IMG/VR virus record: IMGVR_UViG_3300036770_002436
Span: 1 to 22,706 of that record
Reading direction: 5' to 3' (one strand)
DNA length: 22,706 bases
DNA from: a virus
Under the pieces are notes generated by a model. That model had not been told where the DNA came from, did not search any database, and saw only the letters and a list, made by a program, of their open reading frames with translations. Below are positions 12,920 to 20,610 of the stretch, one piece after another; the stretch's first letter is position 1, and each line of letters begins with the position of its first letter. Made by a program: the position numbers and the translations under genes.

Positions 12920-12985
12920 ATGTACGGAAAAGGTATGAAGAAACCTATGAAAAAAATGCCGATGCGCGATAAAAAGCGCAAGTGA
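12920..12985 (+). CDS. 21-residue Lys/Met-rich peptide
   Basis: MYGKGMKKPMKKMPMRDKKR followed by K, then stop. It has a textbook ribosome site AGGAG 6 bp before ATG 12920, follows the previous gene by 2 bp and is followed by the intrinsic terminator at 12991. The repeats of M-K-K and its strong charge suggest an RNA-, DNA- or membrane-binding peptide. No family is recognised. It is too short for comparison to be trusted, but the gene context is good. Confidence 0.5.
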   Translation: MYGKGMKKPMKKMPMRDKKRK

Positions 12986-12990
12986 GGCAG

Positions 12991-13017
12991 AGGGGCTGTG
13001 CATTTAGCCCCTTTTTT
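12991..13017 (+). terminator. Intrinsic terminator after the portal gene cluster
   Basis: AGGGGCT (12991-12997), loop GTGCATTT, AGCCCCT (13006-13012), then six T (13012-13017). Strong stem with a T-run on the plus strand. Confidence 0.87.
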
Positions 13018-13020
13018 ACG

Positions 13021-13049
13021 TTGACACGATAGTTACAATGTATTCTAGT
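13021..13049 (+). promoter_or_regulatory. Promoter for the capsid/tail operon
   Basis: A perfect TTGACA (13021-13026) lies 3 bp after the terminator T-run. A TCTAGT at 13044-13049 is 17 bp downstream and matches four of six -10 positions. Transcription would start near 13056, before TAGGAG and ATG 13073. Terminator followed at once by a promoter indicates a transcription boundary between packaging and morphogenesis genes. Confidence 0.65.
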
Positions 13050-13072
13050 TTGATGCGTCATAGGAGTTACGC

Positions 13073-13504
13073 ATGGCTGTAGAGTCAAAAGACATGATGG
13101 CAATGATGAAGATGGACCAAGGCATGGGTGCCGAGGCTCCCACTTTGCCTCCGTCTGAGCAAGGCGCGGCTACTCCGCCTATGGCCTCTCCCATGTCTAC
13201 TCCTGAAGAGAAAAAAGGTGAGCAAGAAAAAGCGCGCCTCAACGTGATGATGGCCCTGGACATGCTTCAGTCTGCTGTCGGTGCGTTTCCTCCCGACACG
13301 GACGAGGGCAAAACAATTGAAAAGGTTGTTGCAGACATTGTGCGCCGCTTTGGTGAGCGCGAGTCTGATACGCGACAACTCATACCGGCTGAAATCCTAC
13401 AAATGATTCAGACTTTGCCGCAAGCGGGTGGTGCCACGCCAGGGCAAAGGACAGCAGCAATGGCACCCGTTGAAGGTGCAACCGCACCCCCATTACCCAT
13501 CTAG
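13073..13504 (+). CDS. Hypothetical Met/Pro-rich virion-operon protein (143 aa)
   Basis: A 143-residue protein with a methionine-rich N terminus (MAVESKDMMAMMKMDQGMGA), an acidic/proline-rich disordered region, a helical core (EKARLNVMMALDMLQSAVGA through IVRRFGE, about 51-100) and a Pro/Ala-rich tail. The start is behind TAGGAG. It is the first gene downstream of the TTGACA promoter, two genes before the likely scaffold. Possibly a scaffold accessory or head protein. No family is recognised. Confidence 0.75.
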   Translation: MAVESKDMMAMMKMDQGMGAEAPTLPPSEQGAATPPMASPMSTPEEKKGEQEKARLNVMMALDMLQSAVGAFPPDTDEGKTIEKVVADIVRRFGERESDTRQLIPAEILQMIQTLPQAGGATPGQRTAAMAPVEGATAPPLPI

Positions 13505-13512
13505 GAGCAGAC

Positions 13513-13698
13513 ATGGAACTCTTCAAACCCAAAGGTGCCCTGCAACCTCGTCGTCCAACCGACAATTCGCAGAACAATGGTCAAATTGTGAACACTCCCC
13601 GTTTCTCTGAAATGGGTGGACTGTCCAACGCTGCCAAGGCTGGCAAGAAAAATGCCATGACCATGAGCAAGCCTGGCGATACCAAGCGCATTTACTAA
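13513..13698 (+). CDS. Small hypothetical protein (61 aa)
   Basis: A 61-residue basic, disordered-looking protein (MELFKPKGALQPRRPTDNSQ ... MGGLSNAAKAGKKNAMTMSKP). TAGGAG precedes ATG 13513. It lies between the previous gene and the scaffold candidate with short spacings. No recognised domain. Confidence 0.7.
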   Translation: MELFKPKGALQPRRPTDNSQNNGQIVNTPRFSEMGGLSNAAKAGKKNAMTMSKPGDTKRIY

Positions 13699-13718
13699 AG
13701 ACTGAAAGGGGCTAAACC

Positions 13719-14249
13719 ATGAGTCTTGAGAACTATTCACCAGAAGCAATCGAAGAACTGGCTGCGCTTTCTAAGCGCCTGTCGGAAGACCCTGCCACCC
13801 GCAAAGATTTCCTGCGGCTGACCAAGCGGGTCCACCCTGATCTGCCGGTGCCTGAGATTGAGATGGAAGAAGCGGTCAATCAGCGTGCTTCTGCTGCCGA
13901 GCAACGTGTTGCCCAATTGGAGGCAAAACTAAAGCAGCGTGAAGTGCGTGATGAACTGATGAAGCGGCGCAATGCACTCAAAGAAAAGGGCTATGCCCAA
14001 TCCGATGAGGACATTTTGGAAATCGAAAAACTGATGACCGAGAAAGGCATTGCGAATCATGAGACGGCTGCTGACTACTGGCAGAAGTCCCGTGAGTCTG
14101 CGGTTCCGACTCCTAATGGTTTCCCGCAACCCGTAATGTCGCGTTTTGACATTAAGGGTTACATGAAAAACCCAGTTGGTGCAGCACGTGAAAATGCTGC
14201 GGCGGCTCTTGCGGAACTCCGCAAGAATCCAAAGCCGATTGGACTGTAG
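13719..14249 (+). CDS. Scaffolding-like protein
   Basis: A 176-residue highly charged protein. A helical N terminus, a coiled coil at about residues 47-90 (EEAVNQRASAAEQRVAQLEA, KLKQREVRDELMKRRNALKE) and a basic C terminus (KGYMKNPVGAARENAAAALA, ELRKNPKPIGL). Size, coiled coil and position immediately before the major capsid gene are what one expects of a capsid scaffold, which guides shell assembly and is then removed. Sequence similarity alone would not prove it. Start behind AAAGGGG. Confidence 0.72.
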   Translation: MSLENYSPEAIEELAALSKRLSEDPATRKDFLRLTKRVHPDLPVPEIEMEEAVNQRASAAEQRVAQLEAKLKQREVRDELMKRRNALKEKGYAQSDEDILEIEKLMTEKGIANHETAADYWQKSRESAVPTPNGFPQPVMSRFDIKGYMKNPVGAARENAAAALAELRKNPKPIGL

Positions 14250-14267
14250 TTGGTTTGGGGCTTTTTT
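14231..14267 (+). terminator. Weak attenuator or terminator before the capsid gene
   Basis: AAAGCC (14231-14236) can pair with GGCTTT (14259-14264), followed by a T-run to 14267. The loop is long (22 bases) and the stem short, so partial termination at best. The position before the capsid gene would allow read-through control. Confidence 0.3.
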
Positions 14268-14287
14268 AACAAACTTCGGAGGTAATT

Positions 14288-15298
14288 ATGCCTATTGGTG
14301 GCGGCATCCTTCCGGCTTCGGGCAGTAACCAGTACAACGAGTTAACGTACGTTACTCGTCGGGCGTTTATCCCGAAGTTGGTCGTTCAAATCTACAACTC
14401 GACGCCCCTGATGGCGGCGCTGATCGCTAACAGCCAAACCGCTTCTGGCGGTGTGTCTTCAGTGACGGTTCCGGTCCAGGGTTCCCAATTCGTAAACGCC
14501 CAGTGGTCTGACTACTCGGGTTCGTTTGCTCAACCTTCGGTTCAGCAAGGTGCTTACCAGGCTGAATTCAACCTAAAACTGCTTGTTTCTCCCGTTCCCT
14601 TCCTGGGCATGGAAGGTGCTGTGCAGCAGGACTACGCAATCATTCCACTGATCGAGGCTCGCATGAATGACGCGACCAACGTCATGATGGATTCGATGGC
14701 GACTGCCCTGTACAACAACACCTCGAACCAGCAGCAGTTTATTGGTCTGCCTGCCGCCATTGACGATGGCTCGGGTACCGCAACCTACGGCAACATTGAC
14801 CGCACCACGAATACCTGGTGGAAGTCCAAGCAGTACGCTGCTGGCTCGGTCAACCCCACCCGTCAGAACGTCCTTCAGTACATTTCCGGCACCGTGAAGA
14901 ACGGCGCTGAAGTGCCTACTTTTGGCGTTTGCGGATTCGGTACATGGACGCTTCTGGCCCAAGACTATGTGGGTCAAGAAAACTACATGATTACCCCCGG
15001 ATCAGGCTTTGACGGTGATGCTAACGGCCCTCAGGCTGCGTTCCGCGCCCTGATGGTTGCTGGCGTGCCCATCTATCCGGACCCCTATTGCCCAGAAGGT
15101 ACTCTGTACTTCCTGAACACGAACTACATGTCGCTCTACATCCATGAGCAGGCATCGTTTGCGTTCACTGGGTTTGAGTCCACCCTGCCGAACTTCCAGA
15201 TTGGTTACGTTGGCGCCGTGTTGATGATTGCTGAACTCGTCAATACCAAGCCAAAAGCCATGACGAAGATTACCGGCTACAACTCACTTAGCCTGTAA
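14288..15298 (+). CDS. Major capsid protein
   Basis: A 336-residue protein behind a GGAGG ribosome site. The N-terminal ELTYVTRRAFIPKLVVQIYN followed by STPLMAALIANSQTASGG, a GGVSSVTVPVQGSQFVNAQW strand, the long helix PLIEARMNDATNVMMDSMAT, and the central Y-x-G-x-I-D-R region fit the HK97-fold capsid proteins of podovirus-like phages. It is the most strongly translated gene by context (perfect ribosome site) and is downstream of the scaffold candidate. It forms the icosahedral head. Confidence 0.85.
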   Translation: MPIGGGILPASGSNQYNELTYVTRRAFIPKLVVQIYNSTPLMAALIANSQTASGGVSSVTVPVQGSQFVNAQWSDYSGSFAQPSVQQGAYQAEFNLKLLVSPVPFLGMEGAVQQDYAIIPLIEARMNDATNVMMDSMATALYNNTSNQQQFIGLPAAIDDGSGTATYGNIDRTTNTWWKSKQYAAGSVNPTRQNVLQYISGTVKNGAEVPTFGVCGFGTWTLLAQDYVGQENYMITPGSGFDGDANGPQAAFRALMVAGVPIYPDPYCPEGTLYFLNTNYMSLYIHEQASFAFTGFESTLPNFQIGYVGAVLMIAELVNTKPKAMTKITGYNSLSL

Positions 15299-15310
15299 GG
15301 AGGATAAATC

Positions 15311-15646
15311 ATGTCTTTAGCGATTAACAAAATCCTCGTTGCTGGTGCTAATGCCAACTCTGACGGTGCCTATTTTCAGGCAAGCACTGTTACCGTTCCC
15401 AATGCCTCGTCCTACGTGTTGACGGCAGGCACTTACTACGTTTACCCCACGGCAAACGTAGTGGTGCAGGTTAACAACTCGTCGGCTGGCAATGCGTTCG
15501 CTAACGTGATCGCAAATAACACTGGCGGCCTGGTTATTGCCGACGGTGTTAACGTGCGCCTGACCGATATTGGCGAAGCCGGTAACGTCAACGTATCTGT
15601 TGTGACGATCAACGGCGGTGAAGCCGCTGGTTCGACCTACGCATAA
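15311..15646 (+). CDS. Small beta-rich virion protein (111 aa)
   Basis: A 111-residue protein with no charged runs and alternating beta residues (MSLAINKILVAGANANSDGA ... ASSYVLTAGTYYVYPTANV). It resembles head-decoration or cement proteins in size, composition and position just after the capsid gene. The gene follows an excellent ribosome site AAGGAGG. The family is not recognised; a decoration role is an inference from position. Compare the similar composition of 20611-20940. Confidence 0.72.
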   Translation: MSLAINKILVAGANANSDGAYFQASTVTVPNASSYVLTAGTYYVYPTANVVVQVNNSSAGNAFANVIANNTGGLVIADGVNVRLTDIGEAGNVNVSVVTINGGEAAGSTYA

Positions 15647-15655
15647 GGGGGCACT

Positions 15656-16072
15656 ATGGACGCTAACAGTGTAGGTACCCAGTTACCCAATAGGTTTGGA
15701 CAAATCCTGTTGGGGCAATTGATTAGCGCCAACATGAACTCGACTGCGGATCAGCAGATTACTATTTTCTCTGCACCTGCTAAGTACATCATTCGCCGTA
15801 TTGTGGTTACAAACGCCTCCGTCAGCCTAACCACGGCTGCCGGTGGTGTTTATCCCGCAGTAAGCAAGGGTGGAACAGCAATCGTTGCTTCAGGACAGGC
15901 ATACAGTGGCTTGACCGGCGCTGCCAAGTTTATCGACTTGACCATCGCTTCTGGCTACACTTCGGGTGGTGATGTTCTTACTGCCTCGAACATTTATCTG
16001 TCTTTGACGACTCCACAAGGTGCGGCGGCAACCGCCGATGTTTATGTTTTTGGTGACATTGTGACGCTATGA
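15656..16072 (+). CDS. Beta-rich virion protein (138 aa)
   Basis: A 138-residue protein (MDANSVGTQLPNRFGQILLG ... QQITIFSAPAKYIIRRIVVT) rich in Thr, Ala and Ser, with alternating hydrophobic strands. Likely a structural head or neck protein from position. AAGGGGG precedes ATG 15656. The stop overlaps the next start as ATGA. I do not recognise the family. Confidence 0.72.
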   Translation: MDANSVGTQLPNRFGQILLGQLISANMNSTADQQITIFSAPAKYIIRRIVVTNASVSLTTAAGGVYPAVSKGGTAIVASGQAYSGLTGAAKFIDLTIASGYTSGGDVLTASNIYLSLTTPQGAAATADVYVFGDIVTL

Positions 16073-16413
16073 CTACTATCTTTGTACGCAACAACGGTAA
16101 CGACCCCCTGGTAGATTCCTTCAACGGAGTCACTTACAACTTTGCCACCGGTGAAGAGGTGGAGATTCCCGAGGTTGCTGCAAAGCATATCTTTGGTTAT
16201 GGCGATGACAATAAAGAGCCTTATTTTGTAAGGCTTGGCTGGATGAAGATGAACACAGACCTTCCAATGGCCTTGGATCGTATGAGTAGGTTTTCATTTA
16301 GCAAAGAGTCTTCCAAACCCGTCCACGTGTCAGCCCCCGTGGTGGAACGAGTAGCCGCGCCCATGCCTAAAGCACGGGTTGCGGCGAAAGGGCCATCCAA
16401 ATCAGATGAGTAA
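16069..16413 (+). CDS. Hypothetical virion-operon protein (114 aa)
   Basis: A 114-residue protein: an N-terminal beta region MTTIFVRNNGNDPLVDSFNG ... FATGEEVEIPEVAAKHIFGY, a charged middle, then a disordered Val/Pro/Lys-rich tail. Similar small proteins (with V-E-I-P-x-x-A-A-x-H-I-F-G) are found between capsid and adaptor genes of podoviruses in my memory. Function unknown. Coupled by ATGA to the gene before. Confidence 0.73.
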   Translation: MTTIFVRNNGNDPLVDSFNGVTYNFATGEEVEIPEVAAKHIFGYGDDNKEPYFVRLGWMKMNTDLPMALDRMSRFSFSKESSKPVHVSAPVVERVAAPMPKARVAAKGPSKSDE

Positions 16414-16415
16414 AA

Positions 16416-17054
16416 ATGGCAACAACGCTATCGGGTTACATTACAGAAACCCGCCGGTTGCTGCATGACGTTAACGCGAACTTCTGGACCAACGCTGAGT
16501 TAACGGATTACATCAACGACGGGCGAAACCACCTGATTCAGGATACCGGGTGCAATCGCGTATTGCAGACCTACACTACGGTCTACAACGTCGAAACCAT
16601 TGACTTTTCTGCGCTGCCGCAAGGCACGGACACAATTGACGTACTGACCATCAATCTGTACTGGGGCAACAGCCGTGTGCCTTTGTACTACATGGCCTGG
16701 TCCAACTTCAACGCGCAACTGCGCTTTTGGCAGAACTACACTGGACGCCCAGTAGGGTTTTCCATGTATGGTCCCAAGCAGATTTATATTGGTCCCAAGC
16801 CTGACCAGGCTTATCTGATCGAATTAGACACGGTGGTACTCAAGCCACCGTTGACCGATGCAAGCCCCACTGAAACGCTGCCCACGCCCTTTACTGAGGC
16901 GGTGCCGTTCTATGCGGCCTACATTGCTAAGTACCAAGAGCAGTCCTATGGCGAGGCTGAGATATTCAAGCAGGAGTATCAGAAGCACGTCATGCAGGCG
17001 CTAAATACAACTTTTACTCGACGGCTGCCCACACCATACATATCGGGGTACTAA
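16416..17054 (+). CDS. Head-tail adaptor, P22 gp4-like
   Basis: A 212-residue protein with N-terminal TLSGYITETRRLLHDVNANF then WTNAELTDYINDGRNHLIQD (residues 3-43), the helical pattern of the DUF6682/gp4-like phage adaptor family, followed by beta-rich strands and the conserved-looking RPVGFSMYGPKQIYIGPKPD. Adaptors form a ring under the portal that connects to the tail tube. It starts two bases after the previous stop, and ends 1 bp before the tail protein gene. Confidence 0.8.
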   Translation: MATTLSGYITETRRLLHDVNANFWTNAELTDYINDGRNHLIQDTGCNRVLQTYTTVYNVETIDFSALPQGTDTIDVLTINLYWGNSRVPLYYMAWSNFNAQLRFWQNYTGRPVGFSMYGPKQIYIGPKPDQAYLIELDTVVLKPPLTDASPTETLPTPFTEAVPFYAAYIAKYQEQSYGEAEIFKQEYQKHVMQALNTTFTRRLPTPYISGY

Positions 17055-17055
17055 C

Positions 17056-18786
17056 ATGGCTGCCGTTGAGCAAAAGAAACAGTATGCCGTCGTTAAGGAC
17101 TTCAAGGGTGTAAACACCAAGAATAGCCGCACCGTCATCGAGAATGGCGAGTTTGCTTGGCTAGAGAACGCCATGCCCATAGGCTTTGGCAACCTGCGCA
17201 TCATTGAAGGCAATGATCTGGTCAATGCCAACTGTTGGACCGCCAACGTGACCTTCATGGGGTCGGTCAACATCCAGAATAACGAGTACGTCCTGGGCTT
17301 TCAGGACGATGGCTCGGCCCAATACGTCAACCTGACCACGGGTGCCCAGGGCAACATTGCCAATGCTGGCACGTTTTCCAATTCTGACGTGATGATTACG
17401 CAGTGGAAGAACGAGCGTGCCCTAATTATTGACCCCAACAATGGCTACAAGACCTGGGATGGAATTGACCTGATTGATATTGGCTCGGTCAACAGCGTAA
17501 CCATTGTTAACGGTGGGGCCACCTATGCGGCCTCCAACACGACTGTAAGTTTTAGTGCCCCTGACCAGGCCAACGGAATCCAGGCCACTGGTGAGGCTGT
17601 CATCGTTGCCAATGCCGTCTCTGAGATTATAGTGACCGAGGCTGGCACCGGCTACACCAGTGCGCCCACCATTACGATTACGGGGGGCGACGGCAATGCC
17701 AATGCCACCTGCACGATCCTAAACCAGAATGGTACCGACGTAGCCACCTTTTCTGGGCGCACCTGGATTGCTTCGGATCGAACCGTGTTCTACACGGCAG
17801 CAGACACGTACAACGACTTCATTAACATCACGGCTGGCTTCCTAACCATCTCGGATTCGACCCTGCGCACGAACATCACGCGCATTCTGTCAGCCAACAA
17901 CTTCCTCTACGTCTTCGGTGAGGATTCCATCAACGTGTTTTCGGACGTGCGGGTAGACTCTTTGACCGGCGTAACCTTGTTTACCAACACCAACGTCTCG
18001 GCGTCGGTGGGTTCTAACCTCAAACACGCCATTTTCCCGTACTTCCGGTCCATTTTGTTTATGAACGAGTACGGGGTCTACGCTCTGGTGGGTGCCACGA
18101 CGACCAAGATCAGCGATCCGTTAGATGGCGTTTTTCCGCTGATTGACTTTACAGACTACGTTTCTGGTGGACAGTGCCTTATCAACAACATTTTGTGCGC
18201 GGTGTACAACTTTCGGTACAACGACAACGGCACGATGCGATGGATTCAGGCTGCGTTCTTCGAGCGTAAGTGGTTTTTTACTAACCAGTTAACAGACACT
18301 TACTTTGTGGTGCCTGGCGTCAAAGATGGCTTCTTGAACCTTTATGGCACCACCGGCAATAACCTGTACCAGTTTTACGAAGATGCCGACAACCCGGTAA
18401 ACGTGGAGATTGTCACGGCCCTGTTACCCATGGGTGATCCAATACGGGATAAACAGGCGCTAAAGATAGGCATTGAGGCTACTTTGGGTGATGAGCCAAT
18501 CATCCTGGAGGCTACGGTGGACTCGGAAAGGCAGGTTTCCCCCCCGATCATCTTCCAAAACTCTATTTTTTGGACCAACAATTCTTTGCAAAACGTAGAC
18601 TGGACCAACACGCTAGGCAACATCCTTTCCTGGATTACAAGTCAGAGTGGTGGTGCCGGTTACTTCTTGTACAAATCAGACGCAAAGATGTATGGAAAGT
18701 ACCTTGGAATGACTATCACAAGCGATGCAACCCCATTTACAATCAATGGGTTCGAGTACGAACATGAATTGAGAGCGAGGTTCTAA
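17056..18786 (+). CDS. Podovirus tail tube/stabilisation protein (P22 gp10-like)
   Basis: A 576-residue protein. The N terminus AVVKDFKGVNTKNSRTVIEN followed by GEFAWLENAMPIGFGNLRII is typical of a family of podovirus tail-nozzle or DNA-stabilisation proteins that begins with this 'D-F-x-G-V-N-T' signature. Later parts contain the expected alternating beta strands with many Asn/Thr. Residues about 147-224 contain two related beta repeats (see repeat feature). Its order, adaptor then this gene then fibre, agrees with a tail hub or nozzle role. CGGGG precedes ATG 17056. Confidence 0.75.
   Translation: MAAVEQKKQYAVVKDFKGVNTKNSRTVIENGEFAWLENAMPIGFGNLRIIEGNDLVNANCWTANVTFMGSVNIQNNEYVLGFQDDGSAQYVNLTTGAQGNIANAGTFSNSDVMITQWKNERALIIDPNNGYKTWDGIDLIDIGSVNSVTIVNGGATYAASNTTVSFSAPDQANGIQATGEAVIVANAVSEIIVTEAGTGYTSAPTITITGGDGNANATCTILNQNGTDVATFSGRTWIASDRTVFYTAADTYNDFINITAGFLTISDSTLRTNITRILSANNFLYVFGEDSINVFSDVRVDSLTGVTLFTNTNVSASVGSNLKHAIFPYFRSILFMNEYGVYALVGATTTKISDPLDGVFPLIDFTDYVSGGQCLINNILCAVYNFRYNDNGTMRWIQAAFFERKWFFTNQLTDTYFVVPGVKDGFLNLYGTTGNNLYQFYEDADNPVNVEIVTALLPMGDPIRDKQALKIGIEATLGDEPIILEATVDSERQVSPPIIFQNSIFWTNNSLQNVDWTNTLGNILSWITSQSGGAGYFLYKSDAKMYGKYLGMTITSDATPFTINGFEYEHELRARF
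17494..17727 (+). repeat. Two tandem beta repeats inside the tail protein
   Basis: Residues 148-183 and 191-221 share V-T/I-V-x-x-x-G-x-x-Y-x-x-(A/S)-x-x-T-(V/I)-(S/T)-F/I, including the second copy's AGTGYTSAPTITITGGDGNA. The GSGY-(T/S)-SAPT-V-x-(I/F) repeat is a familiar add-on of phage tail and some bacterial adhesin proteins. Confidence 0.6.
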
Positions 18787-18787
18787 C

Positions 18788-20134
18788 ATGACACTGCCAG
18801 TAACTATTCCCAATACCTTTGCCAACGCTACCACGTCGATTCCGCTGGCAAACCTAGATGCCAACTTTGTAGCCATCTACGATGCTGTCAACGGCATTGG
18901 AAACGGCGCAGAGTCCCTGGCTAACGTCAGCATCACGGGCGGCACAGTGAATAACGTAGCCGTTTCTGCAACGACGCTAAACACGTCGGGCCAGGTTGTT
19001 TTTAACGATGCTGGTGCAGATGTTGACTTTCGTGTTGAAGGCGATACAGACGCAAATCTGCTTTTTGTGGATGCAAGTACAGACAGGGTGGGGATTGGCA
19101 CGAGTTCACCGAGTAGCAGGCTTGCTGTTATTGGTCCAGCATCAACTACTTCTACGATTCGTATCGAAGGCGGTTCTGGGGCTAATACAAATGCTGTTTT
19201 AGATTTAACAGGCCGTGGTTCTGGCGATCAATACAACAACATTGAAATTAGAAGTATTGGACAGGACGCTCTTGGTGGAACATTAAGTTTTCATGTTGAT
19301 GACACATCAGGAATTATACAAGAGCGTATGCGTATCACTTCCGCTGGCGAGGTGCTTGTGGGTGGCGGGACTACGGCAATTACTGCTGGCCCCGCACTTA
19401 CATTGGTTCCATCAACTGTAGGAATAGCAGGGCCACAGTTTAATATTTTTAGAGATGACACTAGTGTTAGTAGTGCAAACTATTTGGGGCAAATAAATTT
19501 TTACGGTAACGACACCACTGGAAACACGCCAACAAAACACGCATTTATTGGAGCAATAGCAGCCGGCACTCACTCCGCAGGTGATAACCCAACAGACTTA
19601 GTGTTTGGTACTACGCCTGATGGGTCTGAGACTGTTGCTGAGGTTGCTCGGTTTGATGGGGATGGCTATCTCCGCATGGCCTCTGGCACTGGTGGTATCC
19701 AATTCAACGGCGATACCGCAGCAGGAAATGCGCTGGATGACTATGAGGAAGGGACTTGGACTGTTGAGTTTTATGATGCTTCAACTGGCGGCAATGTTTC
19801 ATCAACAACTGGAACTGGGTATTACACAAAAATTGGTAGACAAGTTACTGCAGTGTTTAGTGTATCTAACATTGTTACAACTGGAATGACTGCTGGAAAT
19901 GTTTTTTATTACACACTTCCGTTTGCAAATACAGACATACTTACCGTTGGAAGCATAAGACTTTACGCAAATGTTAATGATGCAACTGTTTCACTTTGTT
20001 CTCAAATTAATGCAAACGCATCAAGAGGTGCTATTACAGAATCAATAGATAATAGTACTCTTGGTAATGCCATAGTAAGTGATTTTATTAGTGGAGCATC
20101 GGATTTAAGTGTAACCATTACATACTTTGTTTAA
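18788..20134 (+). CDS. Tail fibre / receptor-binding protein
   Basis: A 448-residue protein. The N terminus (TIPNTFANATTSIPLANLDA, residues 6-25) carries the T-F-A-N-A-T-x-S-I-P-L-x-x-L-D-x-N-F tail-fibre pattern. Residues about 48-60 contain SITGGTVNN, a collagen-free fibre repeat element, and residues 100-113 contain RVGIGTSSPSSRLA, common in fibres of aquatic phages. A C-terminal LDDYEEGTWTVEFYDASTGG (about 314-334) starts a likely receptor-binding domain. The distal half is AT-richer than the N-terminal part, consistent with mosaic exchange. Likely to bind host surface saccharide or protein. Confidence 0.78.
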   Translation: MTLPVTIPNTFANATTSIPLANLDANFVAIYDAVNGIGNGAESLANVSITGGTVNNVAVSATTLNTSGQVVFNDAGADVDFRVEGDTDANLLFVDASTDRVGIGTSSPSSRLAVIGPASTTSTIRIEGGSGANTNAVLDLTGRGSGDQYNNIEIRSIGQDALGGTLSFHVDDTSGIIQERMRITSAGEVLVGGGTTAITAGPALTLVPSTVGIAGPQFNIFRDDTSVSSANYLGQINFYGNDTTGNTPTKHAFIGAIAAGTHSAGDNPTDLVFGTTPDGSETVAEVARFDGDGYLRMASGTGGIQFNGDTAAGNALDDYEEGTWTVEFYDASTGGNVSSTTGTGYYTKIGRQVTAVFSVSNIVTTGMTAGNVFYYTLPFANTDILTVGSIRLYANVNDATVSLCSQINANASRGAITESIDNSTLGNAIVSDFISGASDLSVTITYFV

Positions 20135-20177
20135 TTATCTGCCTCGGGCGATGCAGACGGACTGAAAGGAAAAACAG

Positions 20178-20456
20178 ATGGCACTGGAAAAACAAACAGT
20201 AGTAGACAAGATCGAAGTTGTTGAGGTTGGCGTCGTGCAAGTCCGCACGGCCACTCGCATTGTCGAAGACGGCAAAGTCCTATCAACTTCATACCACCGG
20301 CATACTGTTGCCCCCGGTCAAGACTACTCTGGTGAAAACGCACGGGTACAAGCGATTTGTGCCGCTACGCACACACCAGAAGTTATTGCGGCTTATCAGG
20401 CTGCTCAACCAGTAGAACCGACACCTGAACCTGTTGTTGAACCTGCTGGCGAATAA
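20178..20456 (+). CDS. Small hypothetical protein with acidic Pro-rich tail (92 aa)
   Basis: A 92-residue protein: MALEKQTVVDKIEVVEVGVV then VRTATRIVEDGKVLSTSYHR and HTVAPGQDYSGENARVQAIC (beta then helical), ending in EPTPEPVVEPAGE. The VQVRTAT-x-I-x-x-D-G-x-x-(L/I)-S-x-(S/T)-x-H-R pattern is familiar from small proteins found near fibre genes. It has an AAAGGA ribosome site. Tail-associated or assembly role is a guess. Confidence 0.72.
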   Translation: MALEKQTVVDKIEVVEVGVVQVRTATRIVEDGKVLSTSYHRHTVAPGQDYSGENARVQAICAATHTPEVIAAYQAAQPVEPTPEPVVEPAGE

Positions 20457-20458
20457 GC

Positions 20459-20608
20459 ATGGAGGTGACTCTCAAACTCACTGTAGAAGAAGTCAACGGT
20501 ATCTTGCAGACGCTTGGGCAACTGCCGACTTCTAGCGGTGCATGGCCTTTGGTCGTCAAGATCAAGCAACAGGCAGAAGAGCAACTGCCTAAGAAAGAAG
20601 AGGAATAG
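20459..20608 (+). CDS. Tiny hypothetical helical protein (49 aa)
   Basis: A 49-codon frame (MEVTLKLTVEEVNGILQTLG, then QLPTSSGAWPLVVKIKQQAE and EQLPKKEEE) starting 2 bases after the previous stop and ending 2 bases before the next ATG. The order L-T-V-E-E-V-N-x-I-L-x-x-L-G-x-L-P followed by V-x-K-I-x-x-Q is one I recognise as a recurrent tiny phage protein, unknown in function. The ribosome site is weak, so translation probably relies on coupling. Confidence 0.66.
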   Translation: MEVTLKLTVEEVNGILQTLGQLPTSSGAWPLVVKIKQQAEEQLPKKEEE

Positions 20609-20610
20609 GT

